Origin: Hysterangium stoloniferum
Lineage: Eukaryota > Basidiomycota > Agaricomycetes > Hysterangiales > Hysterangiaceae
NCBI GenBank assembly: GCA_015178975.1
Contig: WHVD01000127.1
Coordinates: forward strand, 124,001-188,000
Length of the DNA stretch: 64,000 nucleotides
Direction: 5' to 3'
The notes beneath the pieces are model-generated. The model was not told where the DNA came from, did not search any database, and was given only the letters and a program-made list of their open reading frames with translations. Positions 11,302 through 23,760 of the stretch are shown here, piece by piece (the first letter of the stretch is position 1; every line of letters starts with the position of its first letter). The translations under genes and the position numbers were made by a program.

Positions 11302-13513
11302 ATGTCCTCGATGCTCGATTTGATATTGCCTGCAATAGGAGTAGCGTTGTCTCTGGCCATTTGGATGCTAGTGCGTATACGGGTTAGGACGCATGTACCC
11401 TACCCCCCTGGTCCGTCGAAGCATTTCATCCTGGGAAATCTTTTGGACATGCCTACCGAATATGAGTACCTAAAGTTCCAAGAGTGGTCTAAAATATATG
11501 GTTAGAATTTAATTATCACTATTTCGTTTTGATGCGAATTTCTTTAGGCCCGATAATGCACTTGTGTGTTTTTGGCCGAAACATTGTGGTTTTAGACAGC
11601 CTTCAAGTTGTACAAGACCTTATGGATAAACGAGCTTTAATTTACTCAGACCGTCCTCATATGACTATGTTGCAGGACGTGTAAGGTCGATTATTCAGGA
11701 CTGTTGCGTGGTCTATTTACGATTTTTGAAGCATAGGGTGGGACTGGAGCGTTGTACTTTTCAATTATGGAAAAAAATTCATTCAATATCGGCGAATTAT
11801 ACAGAAAGGACTCCGAGCAGATACCGCACATTATCAGCGGATTCAACAGGAAGTACGATCTCATTACCCCGTTTTTGTCTAACACTGACTGATAATCCTT
11901 CTTAAGGAAACTTTCAACCTTTTGCTCGAGCTAAAACGCAACCCGTCTGAATTCCTAACTCATATTGAACAGTTAGCATTTTTTCCCAGTCATTTTCATA
12001 AAATTGAATTCATGAATCACCAACGCTTATAATAGGTGGTCAAAAGCCGTAATTCTTAGGGTTACTTATGGATATCGGCCGAGTTCCAAGAACGACAGGT
12101 ACATTTGGTTGGCGGAACGCTGTGTAGAAGCAATTACCAAAACAGGACAGCCTGGGGCATATATGGTGGACATATTCCCATTTCGTATGTCAGAGATTAT
12201 CCACCCCTGTTTAATTTTCGTTCTTACTTACCTGAATGACGCATACTAGTAAAATGGGTTCCATCATGGTTTCCCTTTGCAGGATTCAAAAGAGAAGCCC
12301 GCATTTGGAACAATGATGTCTGCGAGGTATTAGATTCTCCAATGACATATGTGAAAAAAGCCATTGTGAGTATAATTCAAATCACCCACACCAGTTTTTG
12401 CTGAATTTCGTAGAGAGATGGCACTGCAGAACGCAGTTATGTATCTAATCTACTCGAGATGAAGACGGAAAATCATTTTGCTAGCCAAACTGAATATGAA
12501 CAAGCTGTCAAAGGTTTTCTACCTGTTTTGAATGATAATTATATTAATAATCTGATGATCTGATGATATAGAAACAGCTGCAATTGTTCACACAGGTATG
12601 TGCGTTCTGATCTACAATGAATAGGTGACCTGAAATTACTACCAGCTGGTGCCGACAGTGTTCGTGGCTTCACTGGGACAGCTTTGTTCGTCACTTAGCC
12701 TTAATCTAGGTTTATTCAATTATACAGTCCTTTATCCTGGCAATGGCTCTTTACCCCGATGTACAGCTCAAGGCACAAGCGGAAATTGACAGAGTAATTG
12801 GCCAGGACAGACTTCCGAACTTTAGTGATAGGCCAGAGCTCCCATACATAGAAAAGGTGCTTTCAGAGCTGCTGCGTTGGGCGAGAGCAGTGCCTTTAGG
12901 TCAGTGATCTCTCTCGTACCCCGATATACAGAAGGACAGATTTTGTCACCAGGGATCGCGCATCAACTTAAATCCGAGGATATCTACAATGGGATGTTTC
13001 TTCCAGCCGGGAGTATTGTAATAGCGAACGTCTGGTAAGAATTTTCCACCATCTATGATGAGGACTTACTAATAATAATAATATCCCGCAGGTCTATTTC
13101 TCGGGATGAAAAATTGTACAACTCTCCTGACTCCTTTCTTCCCGAAAGGTTCGAGAAAGACGGGGTACAAGACCCACGTGCATTCGCGTTTGGATTTGGC
13201 AGGAGGTGAAATTTCGCATATCGCGCACACTGTTCTACTACCGCTCATGGGACTTTCAGAGCATGCGCTGGAAAGGAGCTGGCAGAATCATCTATATGGA
13301 TCGCTATGGTCAATATTTTGGCAGGGCTAAGTATCGTCAAGTCGGTCGACTTGAATGGTCACGAAATAACACCGGCAATTGAGTATTCTCGGGGATTAAT
13401 ATGGTTTGAACACCTTGTTTAATCAACGTTATAGTTCCACTAAAGTTCTCATCAGTAAGCCAGAACCTTTCGTCTGCAATATTCAGGTTCGCGGAGATCG
13501 GAAAGCAATGTAG
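11302..13513 (+). CDS. Cytochrome P450 monooxygenase 1
   Basis: Microsomal P450 of the kind often annotated O-methylsterigmatocystin oxidoreductase-like in mushrooms. An N-terminal membrane anchor (LDLILPAIGVALSLAIWML) is followed by the proline hinge PYPPGPSKHFILGN. The I-helix motif AGADS sits at an exon end, and the next exon resumes VYSIIQSFILAMALYP. The K-helix ExxR is SELLRW (about 12857-12880), the PERF motif is FLPERF, and the heme loop is FGFGRR-ACAGKEL with its cysteine after a 54-bp intron (about 13202-13260). A last small intron leads to the tail ending ...RGDRKAM. With these introns the gene is whole, roughly 500 residues. It probably oxidises the same scaffold that the methyltransferases decorate. 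Confidence 0.88.
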
Positions 13514-14205
13514 CGGTTATACTATTGACTCGGACGCTAGTAAGAAGGCTAGTTGTATATCGGTCCTGCAATGCCTGTATTTTGGAAATATGATACGAGT
13601 AATCAACATCGTTAGTCCAAATTGACAGAATAATTGACGGTTCCGGTTACGTGGAGAATTGCCGACGATATGTGCGGAAGCACTTAGTTACACTACGTAC
13701 AGAAAAATTATGGTTCCACGACTACAAGGATAATGCTTGGTTAAAATATAAAGCATTGTAGTGGACTTCATGGCTCTTTCTTCTATTTTTTCTTCTTTCC
13801 TCCTCATGTTTTCATCGACCCTTTCTGTTCTGGACAAGTTTAACACAGGCGCCAATGAACTTTACATAAATAGAAAGACTAGCGTTCAGTCTGTCGCGAG
13901 ACTGGCTGCTAAGCATCAATATGTCTGTTTGAGTGTACCTTCTTGCTTTGAGCCGGCAAGTCATCAAACTACATTCTCACACAGTCAGGCTAGATACGGC
14001 CAGATTGATGTGAAGTTGTGATCTGAATGACCTCGATTAGAGATATCTTTTGTCTTTATTGTGGGCATCTGCAATTACATGCTGGCAACTCTGACGACTG
14101 ACACGGAAACTGGATAATGCATGATCTTATGGCTTGAATAGTAACCGCCGATTTTATTATTTGTAAGCCACATTAACCGCTAATGACCACTACTATTATC
14201 CTCGA
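13514..14205. other. Intergenic region between convergent P450 genes
   Basis: About 690 bp between two convergent stop codons. It contains an unassigned 86-codon open frame (13761-14021, plus) with no similarity I recognise and weak coding character. I see nothing else in it. Confidence 0.45.
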
Positions 14206-16434
14206 TTAAAAGAAGAGCATCCTCCGACCGCAGGACGATGTCACAACGGAAAGGCTTTGGATTGCTACAGATCGAGTAAATGGGGGACTGCTAAATGCAT
14301 GTTGAAGAATGCGTACCATACAAATCCCAAGGTATACTCGATAGGAGGGGTAATTTCGCGACCATCTGCATCACGCGATTTGGATATACGGAAAGTCGAT
14401 AGAATGGATGCGATTCCTGAAAAGATTGCGGCATCTGCAAATTGTTTCCCGGGACACATTCTTGATTGTATGACCACAACTTTAACATCAGCAAATCAGC
14501 AGTGCCACTATTTGGAAAGGGGTATACCGTCTGCCAAATCCGAAGACTATCTCACGAGGATCTGTACAATCCTTGTCAAGGAACCGTTCGGGTTTAAATA
14601 CCTCCGGATCTGTATACATTGCTTCATCCCTTGTCATAGACCTAAGGCGGAAAAAAAGCTTATTACTCCCGCTGTTTCAATCTGCTAGCTAAACAAACCA
14701 TGAATTGGCCAGTATTACGCTCCCGGCAGGAAGAAACATCCCATTATAGGTATCATCTCGGTTGAGTTCATGAGCAATGCCTTGGTCCAAAAAGTGTTAT
14801 CGCGAAGTCGGGGGATGAAAAAGTGAAAGCGAACCTAGTGGTACTGCGCGGCTCCATCGCAATAATTCAGATACCATGCAATCAATGTAGGGCAGGTTTG
14901 GACGGTCGCTCAACCTAGGAAGACGTTCGGAACCCACAACAGAGTCAAGTTCACTCTGTGCCCTCGTTTGTATTTCGGGATAAATTGTCATCGCAAGGAT
15001 AAATGCTTGGAGCGTGTGAATAATCTGCAATAGATTCACATCTGATTAGTTCTTTGTTGACAAATGTAAATAAAATATTTCTAACACTGTTGGCTCCAGC
15101 TTTGGCACCGAATGCGTTCGATTTTATTATGTATTACTTTATGCGAAATATATCTCACCAATGTGCACAATAGCGGCTGTTTCTAATAAATAAAATCCCA
15201 TAAGCCTTGTACTCTCTCTGACACCTTGCATGTGTTTACCTTTAATGGCATCCTCGTCCTCCATACCCAACTCCAACAGTTTAGAGACGTATGACGCGGA
15301 CGCAGTTCCATTTTCCTTTGAAATATTTATCAATGCAAGACATTATGTATATGTACATGTAATACTTGCCATCTTGGCCTTCACAAACTCGTACGGAGAT
15401 TCAAGAAGCTCTTCAACTAATTTGCTCCACACCTCAGCCTGACGTTTGAAATTAGTGAAAGGTAGCCATTTGGGCACGTATTTGACTGCATAGAGGATAT
15501 CAGGTACAAATGTTTTCATAAATTTGGAAACTGACGTATAGGAAATACATCAACAAGATAGGCACCAGGTCGACCTGCTTGAGCAATGATGTTCTCGCAC
15601 TGGCCAGCAACCCATATATATCTGTCATTCTCTGTGTCGGGATCATAGTCGTAGGTTACTCTGGATATCATGGACCGACCCCATCTATAAAATATGTATA
15701 ATTAGAACATAGGTAGCCCGCCAACGGAGTGAGAACTAGCCGTTCAGCATAGACCATAAAATTATTAGGATCATTGTGTAGGTTTTTCAAAATTCGGTAG
15801 CTTTCCTTGGTATGAGGATAATTGAGGCTTGTCATATGACTCAATGGTGTTGACACTCTTACATTTTCTTGAATGGAAGCGTAACGCTCTACTAGCGTTT
15901 CGTCATTGAGCCCTCTGTGGAGTACCTTGCGTTGCTTTCGAAACCTCTCCCCGTAGTTCAGCATAACAATGCTCCAGTTCCAGCCTACTCTGGGATACAT
16001 CAGACGGTAGAATACACAGTTTTCTCTACCCAACACTCACACGTCTCGTAACATAGTTAAAGATGGGCGGTCGGAATAAATGGATGACCGCTTGTCGAGC
16101 AGGTCAATGGCTGCTTCTAGTTTGTCAAGAACAATTATTGATTTTCCGGGAACAGTCAGGCGCATTACTGAACCTAATGAATGCAACCCATGAGTCTGAT
16201 GGCATAGTATAGTATTGCGTAGAAGTATGGGACATTACCATATAGTTTGGACCATTCTCGGAACCGGACATACTCGTACTGGGCAGGCATATCAAGAAGA
16301 TTTCCGAGCAGGAAGTGTTGCTTCGGTCCCGGTGGAAAGAGAGGCCTTTGTGATCGAGGAAATAAAATATATTTGATCACCAAGAATACCAACCCAACAG
16401 TCACGACTGTGGCCAACATTGATAACGGCGCCAT
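14206..16434 (-). CDS. Cytochrome P450 monooxygenase 2 (paralogue of P450-1)
   Basis: Membrane-anchored P450 starting [19 protein letters not shown], then the hinge [20 protein letters not shown], nearly the same as its convergent neighbour ([15 protein letters not shown]). The I-helix is AGANS followed across an intron by [12 protein letters not shown]. ExxR is [13 protein letters not shown] (about 14835-14875). The heme loop FGFGRR joins [11 protein letters not shown] across an intron (about 14440-14515). A further short intron near the 3' end gives a tail ending ...GRRMLFF; that tail is less certain. Intron positions at the I-helix, heme loop and C-terminus match P450-1, so the two arose by local duplication and inversion. 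It appears whole. Confidence 0.86.
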
Positions 16435-17534
16435 TGCCTTCGAACAGTACAAAACAACCCGTTAGAACACATATCCGAAGCCTGAGTTTTACTTCAGAGC
16501 TATGTATTATTAATAAATGGTGTCTCTCACTCTTCAACCGGAGTGTTCAAGGTCCTCGGGTTTCCCACGATAACGTCTACTGTGTCATAATCTAAACGTC
16601 TTAGATTAGACTCGGACTTCCACACTGAAAATGAACTCCCACCTGTAGCTACATGAAGTAGCAACGTTGACACGTTGGTCCCCACTTGATAAGTTCAGTC
16701 TGTGACCTTTAACTGTTGCATCAAGAAGTCTGACTGGAATTCTACTGTATCTAGCAGTGCTATCTTGTTCAATTGTTTATAGCGAGCTATTGTCTGAATC
16801 TTATCAAGCCTCATATATAAAATAATACTAGGTGCTCGCAGTAGTGCTAACGGCTAATTGTTCTAATTACCGCACAGTGTGGAGAAACCCCCTGATATAC
16901 ATAACTTATTATCTGTATACCTTATCTCACACAGGATAGCCGCAACTCGGCCCTATTAAAGCTGCGAAGGATCAAAACCGTTTGACGTAGGCTTGGTGAT
17001 GATCTCAGTTCATCCAAATGAATGGCTCTAACATTCGCAACCCGGGCTGTAACTGTGTAAACCCTACTTCCCATTAACTCCGCCATAAATAGTGTCCTGT
17101 TAAATCTGATCCTCTTTAAGAAGGATGTCACTTTCAAAGCTTCCCATCACTAGCCCATTTGGGTGACTCACACGGATGAAAACAAGTGTGAGTCAAGAAT
17201 TATACACAATCAAGCGACGCTCTAAATGTTTCGAAGTTAAGTTTCTTATCTCGATCTAATCGAGATAAACCCTATAATTGGCATGATATGGAGCACACTC
17301 TGACCATCATTCCAAGCGACCCCACCATCATTTCTATTTCCACGGTTGTCCGCCTTGATGGATTCCATACTGTACGAGTCCTGGAATTGAAGTTGCACGA
17401 GACCCCCGGGGTTATTTGCGTTGCCCTTAATGGGGTATCAAAGGCTATGCCGTGGTCCCTCTTGATTAGTCCGAAGATGAATAAAATGAGTAGGGGGGGA
17501 GCCTGTTTCAAATTGTGAACTCCTAGCCTCTCAC
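16435..17534. other. Divergent intergenic region, P450-2 to DUF6533 gene
   Basis: About 1.1 kb between two divergent start codons. Apart from the 10-bp-arm palindrome at 17246-17268 I find no coding exon or RNA gene. Short open frames here have no recognisable domain. Confidence 0.5.
17246..17268. promoter_or_regulatory. Perfect inverted repeat, possible regulator-binding site
   Basis: TTATCTCGAT-CTA-ATCGAGATAA forms a perfect 10-bp inverted repeat with a 3-bp spacer, about 270 bp upstream of the DUF6533 start and on the divergent side of P450-2. Dyads of this kind can bind dimeric fungal regulators. The factor is unknown and the function is inferred from position only. Confidence 0.35.
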
Positions 17535-19479
17535 CATGTCAGATCCACTCGCACAACTTAAACAAGCCTTTACCACAGGTGGCGAACATCTGTGAGTGGA
17601 TGCGCAGGAGTTAACTGATCTTCTAATTGTCCCAACATGCATCCCCACAGATTTGTTGCTAAGGCATATAGTATTGGCATTTTCGGTTAGTTATTATCAT
17701 TAATTTATAGCTTTTAAACTCATTGTCATATGGTCTAGCATTAGCCTCTTATGAGTATGTGATTACATTTGGAGATGAAGTGAGACAAATCTGGCAGAAG
17801 AAGCTGTCATTTGTTACCATCCTTTGGATCGTGGTATGTTTTGCGCATGGTCTTCAGCTGGCCGTCGGTATTAATTTATTTCCAATTCCCAGAATCGCTA
17901 TTTAATGCTTTTCGGCTTTATACCGATTGAACTGTGTAAGAAGACTCATGGGATACATGCGAGGGCGTATAGTTGACAGTTTCTCTAGTCATCTTCGCTC
18001 AAATCGATACAGATGTATGTTAACTCCAAAAGTGGCTCCTAGTGTCATAGGTACTAATTATCTTTTTATAGATGTATGAATGGCTTATACTTTCATTTTT
18101 ATATTGAACATTCCTGATTTTGAGGAAACAGCTGCCAAAAATATATCCACTACCCTGCTGCCATGCAAACAACTGCCAACTTGTTCATTGGCATCACGCT
18201 GATCCTTCGCACATATGCTATATTTGGCCGCAATAAAGTAAGTCGCTATTTTAACAGGAGACGAGCCATAATTCTGAACTCGTTTAATAGTGGATCTTGG
18301 TAGTCCTTGTTCCGGTCTTGGTGGCAGAGTTTGCGTTACAAATTGTGGGACCCACATACATAGATTTACATAAATCATCCCTAATATGGTACACAATAGT
18401 ATGTGTCAACTATAGGTGCACCTGTGCCGTTACCTCCTCGTAAGTTTCTAATACCGGAACGTTTGTTTCTGTATAGAAAATGTGCTGATTAACCCCTTGT
18501 CAGCATTTATTGGATGCATCGAAACAGGGAGTGCCAATACGTAAGAACATACGCTTCTTTGAAAAACATGATTCCTGACCTTTGTTACAGTGGAAACCGT
18601 ATGTTATTTGGCCTGTAGCTACCACCGCTTTCTGACTCGATAGCTAGAGTTTAGCATATTTTGGATTTGCGAACTCGTTTTTCCAACCTTGGTCTTCCTA
18701 CTCACCCTACTCCGTGGCATAATTTTTTACAAAACTGGTCGCATATCAGGAAGTGGAAATCTGTTTTCGATAATAATGCGTGATGGTAAGCCACCGACAC
18801 GGAGATATTTAGTATTAACCACTGACATTACTCGTGGCATCTTCCGTATAGGTATTGCGTATTTCTTGTGAGTCGCTCTGTCTACGTGTCCTTACGGCGC
18901 TCTGAACAATATACTAGTGTCATATTTATCATAAATCTTGCGAATGTAGTGATGTATTCGGTGGGTGGTAAATATATAGAGATATCACAGCAGAACGCTA
19001 AGCTTTACCATTATAGGTTGCACCTGTAGGTTCACATTGCATAATGGCCTTACAGATTCTAATAGTAGCACATACAGGCAGATTTAAAGGCAATTAATGC
19101 AACCTTGAGTGCTCTGTAAGTCCTTAATTGCCTACGGTAACAATAGTAACAAATTTTGGGTTGTGGTAGTATGACGGAAATCATGATATGTCGTCTGATG
19201 CTCAATCTGCGAGATGTGGCCGGACGTCCTGCCCATGCAAGCATTTCAGGGGCGACTGCAGCAGCATCCACAGCTAAATTCGATATCAAAAATTCCGGCA
19301 GATTATACGATTCAAATTGGTCAAGTACTATCATTGGAAACCTTGGAGAGGACGTATATAATGGTGATTGGTCGTCGGTCCCCTTCAGCAAGATCGATCA
19401 GGGATACAAGAAACCTACGGAAGAATACGAACTGAGGGGAAATGGTCGCTTTGATTCCGAACCCATTCAAAGAGTTTAG
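17535..19479 (+). CDS. DUF6533 domain multi-pass membrane protein
   Basis: Many short exons start at MSDPLAQLKQAFTTGGEHL. The early exon ALASYEYVITFGDEVRQIWQ (about 17740-17810) is the diagnostic DUF6533 segment (tyrosine-rich start, then DxE and WxxKLSFVT). Later exons are hydrophobic and fit about seven membrane helices. The final exon carries the typical RLMLNLRDV end of this family (about 19195-19220) followed by a soluble, serine-rich tail ending ...SEPIQRV. The family is abundant in mushroom genomes; its function is unknown. Exon borders in the middle are approximate. It lies between the P450s and the carboxypeptidase and could be a bystander or a membrane partner. Confidence 0.8.
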
Positions 19480-20929
19480 AATGGATGTTTAGCTTAGTAC
19501 ACCCACCGCATTCCCTATTCAAGATCCTCAGGGACGTCTACTAGTAAAAGATGCCTGTCATACTTACAAACGTATTTGTATTTAAATATGTTCGATGAAA
19601 ATTCAGAAAATATGATTGGGGAGTCTCTCAGGTACAGATACGCAGGCACAGGCATTGTACACTTTAGGATGCGTTACAAATCGATTTTAGTGGGATTTAC
19701 AGCATACGTTTTGCTGTGCAGCAAGGACCGAGCAGAACTATGGACGAGCACAATTGAATTTGTTCCTTTTCTGAAAAAAGAAAGTTCCAACAACGTTAGA
19801 ACTAATGGCACTCGAGGGAACGTAGGATGCCATCAAATCCAACACATCTGAACGGCTGCTGTGTAATGCAGCCTTACATTGGTATCGGTCCAGACGTTGA
19901 TAGAATCAAAATATATTCCTCGAGAACGGCGAGTACGATATACGGTGATGACGGTAAGTAAAACAATGGATACTATGCATCAGGGTCTGTCCTCAACAAA
20001 CCTTGCAATTTGACAAAATCTAGCCATCCTATTCAACCAATTATATTCGCCGTATTACGCCGCATAGTCAAAAACTCAATATTGAGCTTAGCCAATCACA
20101 AAGATGAAAAACCATTTGATATCATATCTGAGCCAAAATTCACAGGCGAATATTTTCGCATAAGTCTGCTTTCTTCAAGTACATTTAGATAGAAAGCATC
20201 TGTAGTGTGATTTATAGAGGGGATCTTTGTCACCCAAACCGGTATTCTGGCGGGACTCAGGAGCCAAGGTAGCGGTCATGGGCCGAACCGGGAGGAATTG
20301 CTACTGTGAATCACATTTGTTTCATATAAAGTATGTGGACTATAACTCCACTAAAATGAAGGGGGTTGAGAGTGAGTACCGACCCTGATGAGTTATCACT
20401 AATATCCCTTGTTTCATATACATGAAATTCGATGGACTTCATATATTTACGGCTTCTTGTGCAGCTGCACTGCTTAATGTAATAAGTGCTAGAAAAATTG
20501 TAGTATACGATCTCTTGAAAAATCAACCAGAGTGCTTCGTTATTAACCTTCAGCGCATTCAGGTTCGCCTGGCCAATATACCAGAGGTATAATTTGATGC
20601 GAGTTCCCCAATGCTTTCACTCTGTTCACACCGTAAATGAAATAAAGTCATGCATACTGGAACGATACCGTGATATCCCTGCGTCGTTTTATACATACGC
20701 ACATAAAAGAAGAGAAATATTGCTATACGGCTATCATTCCGTTTTTTTAAAATGAATAAGTAGATTCCGCATGAGCATATACAGGGCAGATCATCAGCAA
20801 AGTACAACAAGTCTCAGAACACGGACGACTGAAGGGTTATCAGAGACATTAATCTCAAATTTTCCACAATAAACAGGTGTATTCCAATCAAGTCATTTAG
20901 GAAGGAGTGGGCAACACAAATATGGAAGT
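19480..20929. other. Intergenic region, no gene recognised
   Basis: About 1.45 kb of moderately AT-rich sequence between the DUF6533 stop and the carboxypeptidase stop. Short open frames (for example 19576-19851 plus) show no domain I can name. No tRNA, hairpin or repeat end was noticed. Confidence 0.45.
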
Positions 20930-22994
20930 TCAAAATGATTTCCCATGTAACCAACGATCCACGACTTCCAATGATTCCACGGGTTTGTCGTACGGAACCA
21001 TGTGACCCGCGCCTGTAATTGTAACGAAGGTCAATCCCCCATGTGAACGAGTCTTCCCAACAGGCCTTCCGTCCATGGTCCAGTCTCGCAGTCTCTGGGC
21101 TCCAAATTCCTTCTGTCCCGTCCACTCCATGTCAAGAGTGAAGCGTTCATTGCCAAGCTGAAAGGAAAGGAGTCAAAGCTTGGCTCGGAGGCTTACTTTT
21201 TTTTTTTACTTACCCAGTTGCAGATCATATCATATGTTCCTACGTAGATGAGAACTTTCACTTTCCGTTCTAGCAATTCTGCGACATAGTGCTGTGTCAA
21301 GTGACTGTAGCTGTCTAGATTACTGCGGAATGCAGAGCCAACAGTATCTGAACATCCCATGTAGTTTCCGATGGCTGCGCTAACCCCGAGCAGGCTGCGT
21401 GTCTCCGGGCGGTTCAGGAATTTTGCAATGGTGCTAGATGAGGAATTATGAGAATTCGTCGGTGAGGATTAAATGATGGATTTACAGTGTGATAGGATAA
21501 CAGAGTGTCTCAGAAATATCTCCTTCACATTGTTTTGATACATCGTAGATGTTCCTTCCGGTTTCGCGGAATGGACCAGTATACTCTGCTTGACAGAAAG
21601 AGACGGCAGCCTCGCATCCCATTTGGTCGAAAACGTCCACACAAGATTCTTTCAGTAAACGCTCGCAGCGTGGAATCTACAAAGAGAAATATCCTTAATA
21701 TGGGTACTATCATTAAATCCTATGGACTGACGGCTTTCTTCATCCGGACACATTTAGAGATGTCTTGGAAGGGTTCAACACTGGCAGCTGTACATTGGAT
21801 GTCGTAGAATGTCGTCGGCATTCTATTTCGAATTCATTAACAAACATAGGGTGCCGTTGAGTGACCATCCCGACTTACTTGACAGCATCCGTAATTCCAT
21901 TTCCTATTTAACGTCTCTCAGAGTTGCGTGTAAAGATGGAATGTAATGCGTACCGATCATCAATGAAACCAAGTTGACCGGAGTAAGACCGGCAGCAATG
22001 GCCTTTTTGTTATCGTCAACAATAGCTGCACCAAAGGTAGGGATGTAACGACCCTGTGTTTCATTAGTTATATGCGTGCTCTCGATATAACATCCCACCC
22101 ACACCATACGATTCACCCGCCAAATGGAATGGCCTTCCTTGAAATTCTGTGAAGTAATTGAAGAAAAGCCTCATAAATGCAGCAATATCTGCTGCAGCAT
22201 CTTCCGTCGTGCCCTAACATCAATAATTAAACAGATTCTTCTAGTATGGGGCACGCCATGCCACCTACAATGGATTCACCATAGTCGGCATAGCTGAAGC
22301 CCACACCGACGGGTTGGTCAATAAAGAATACATTGGCTTTAGAATTCCATGCATAAGGATTATACACAGTAGAGTTGACATCCTTGACCCGACAAGGGCC
22401 TGGAAGGTGTGAGTGAATTGTACAGCTGTCATTTGTTATATGTATACCTAATTCCATGAACAAGCCTATCGAGGATGAACAACCAGGACCTACCAAGAGC
22501 AACGGTTATACCTTTCAAATCAAAATTAAGATCATTATCGTACCTCCATTTGTCCAGAGAATCACATCGTCCGTCTCTGGATCATTCCTGCTTTCGAAAA
22601 AGGAGAAAAACTCCATGCCATAGTTTGTTGATTAGCCAAAATCATTTGGGGAAATAAAACGCATCACCAAATGACGAGCTCCCACGTCGATATAGCCTGT
22701 GTAAGAGCTGACTGAAGTCAAAATATGTTTCTCAAAGGGATGTCAGGAAACGCACTTCACCGTGTTATCGCAGAATGAACCGCCACCCCGCTTGATACGA
22801 ATACTGTGGCTAGGATACACGGGGTGCACAAGAGTGGTGAATTCAGAGTCGGAAAGAGTGGTGATATCTTCAATAGGACTCATCAGGCCTGCATTGTACA
22901 TTGAGCTCTTTGCACCATAGCCATCTATAAGCGGAGATTGTGAGGCAGAAACTGCCAACGACGCCGCAAGCAACAGACAGCTCTTGACCAACAT
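20930..22994 (-). CDS. Serine carboxypeptidase (peptidase S10, carboxypeptidase Y-like)
   Basis: Secreted or vacuolar exopeptidase that removes C-terminal residues at acid pH. The signal peptide is [18 protein letters not shown]. Conserved S10 blocks follow in order: the oxyanion-hole segment [11 protein letters not shown] (about 22460-22500), [15 protein letters not shown] (about 22290-22335), the nucleophile AGESYG split by an intron before GRYIP (about 22040-22110), the Asp region [14 protein letters not shown] (about 21205-21245), and the His region [11 protein letters not shown] (about 20975-21010). The catalytic Ser, Asp and His are all present and there is no sign of decay. Yeast CPY is known to trim glycine from glutathione conjugates, which is relevant to the GGCT-PLP gene beside it. 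Many introns are present; borders are approximate. Confidence 0.88.
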
Positions 22995-23760
22995 ACTTCT
23001 GTAAACGAACGAGTTAATGAATGCTTATCCATATATCATCCTTAATCTACTAATTCGATTCGGATCCGACGCTTGACATGCCGTTTTCAGCCGTCTTTTT
23101 GAACTAAAGTTGGCACATCCACGAATTAAGAGGCACGGGTGCAACCAAGGAATGGTCTAGTATAAATACCATGACCAGACTTGCCCAGCCCAGAAAGTAA
23201 TTATGTGCATATGTATACATTTACAATACATTTTCAGTTTATACTTTCATTCGAACCGTGTGCAACTACGAATAGCACAGATCGGCATCAATCCCACATG
23301 CTCCCGCTGGGAAAATGCTACCTGATTTCACACTCCTGTCAAGCAACTATTCACAACACTGGCAAATTGATCAGTCGAAATATCTCTATGCAAAATAAAA
23401 TACTACTCTCGACAATCTAAAAGTAAGCATTTTCACGATTAGGTATTCCTCGTCAAAAAAACCGACGCTTCACTTCTGAATCAGAAGCTCCGAGTTAAGA
23501 GTCGTCAGCCTTCACTGGACACCCCTCAGGCTTCTTCCCAGGCTCACCGCCGTTTCTATCATCGCTGATTATTTTTGTGCCTGAATCTTGCAATTATATA
23601 TTATGACCGTATTATGTTGTACTTCTTTCAATTTAATTTGATATCATCATCGCTACAAGACACACAAATGAGAGATAAACGCACTAAACAGGACAACTTC
23701 TTTCCGGTTCTTCTAATGTACATTCTTACAAAATCTGCGTGTCTACGAACCCATAAAATT
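22995..23760. other. Intergenic region between carboxypeptidase and GGCT-PLP gene
   Basis: About 770 bp that should hold the carboxypeptidase promoter (right of 22994, minus strand). A TATAAATA-like box lies near 23160 on the plus strand. No coding exon is supported. Confidence 0.45.

Noticed and set aside
12560-12740. Apparent reading-frame break in P450-1 at the I-helix
   Set aside because: Placing an intron right after AGADS (donor GTTCGT, acceptor CTTAATCTAG) restores VYSIIQSFILAM with the same spacing as in P450-2, whose intron is at the same site.
13190-13270. P450-1 seemed to lack its heme-binding cysteine, since an in-frame stop follows FGFGRR
   Set aside because: A 54-bp GT-AG intron joins FGFGRR to ACAGKELAE, giving a normal heme loop.
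13761-14021. Small gene between the two P450 genes
   Set aside because: There is no recognisable domain, no paralogue in the window and no supporting splice or promoter context.
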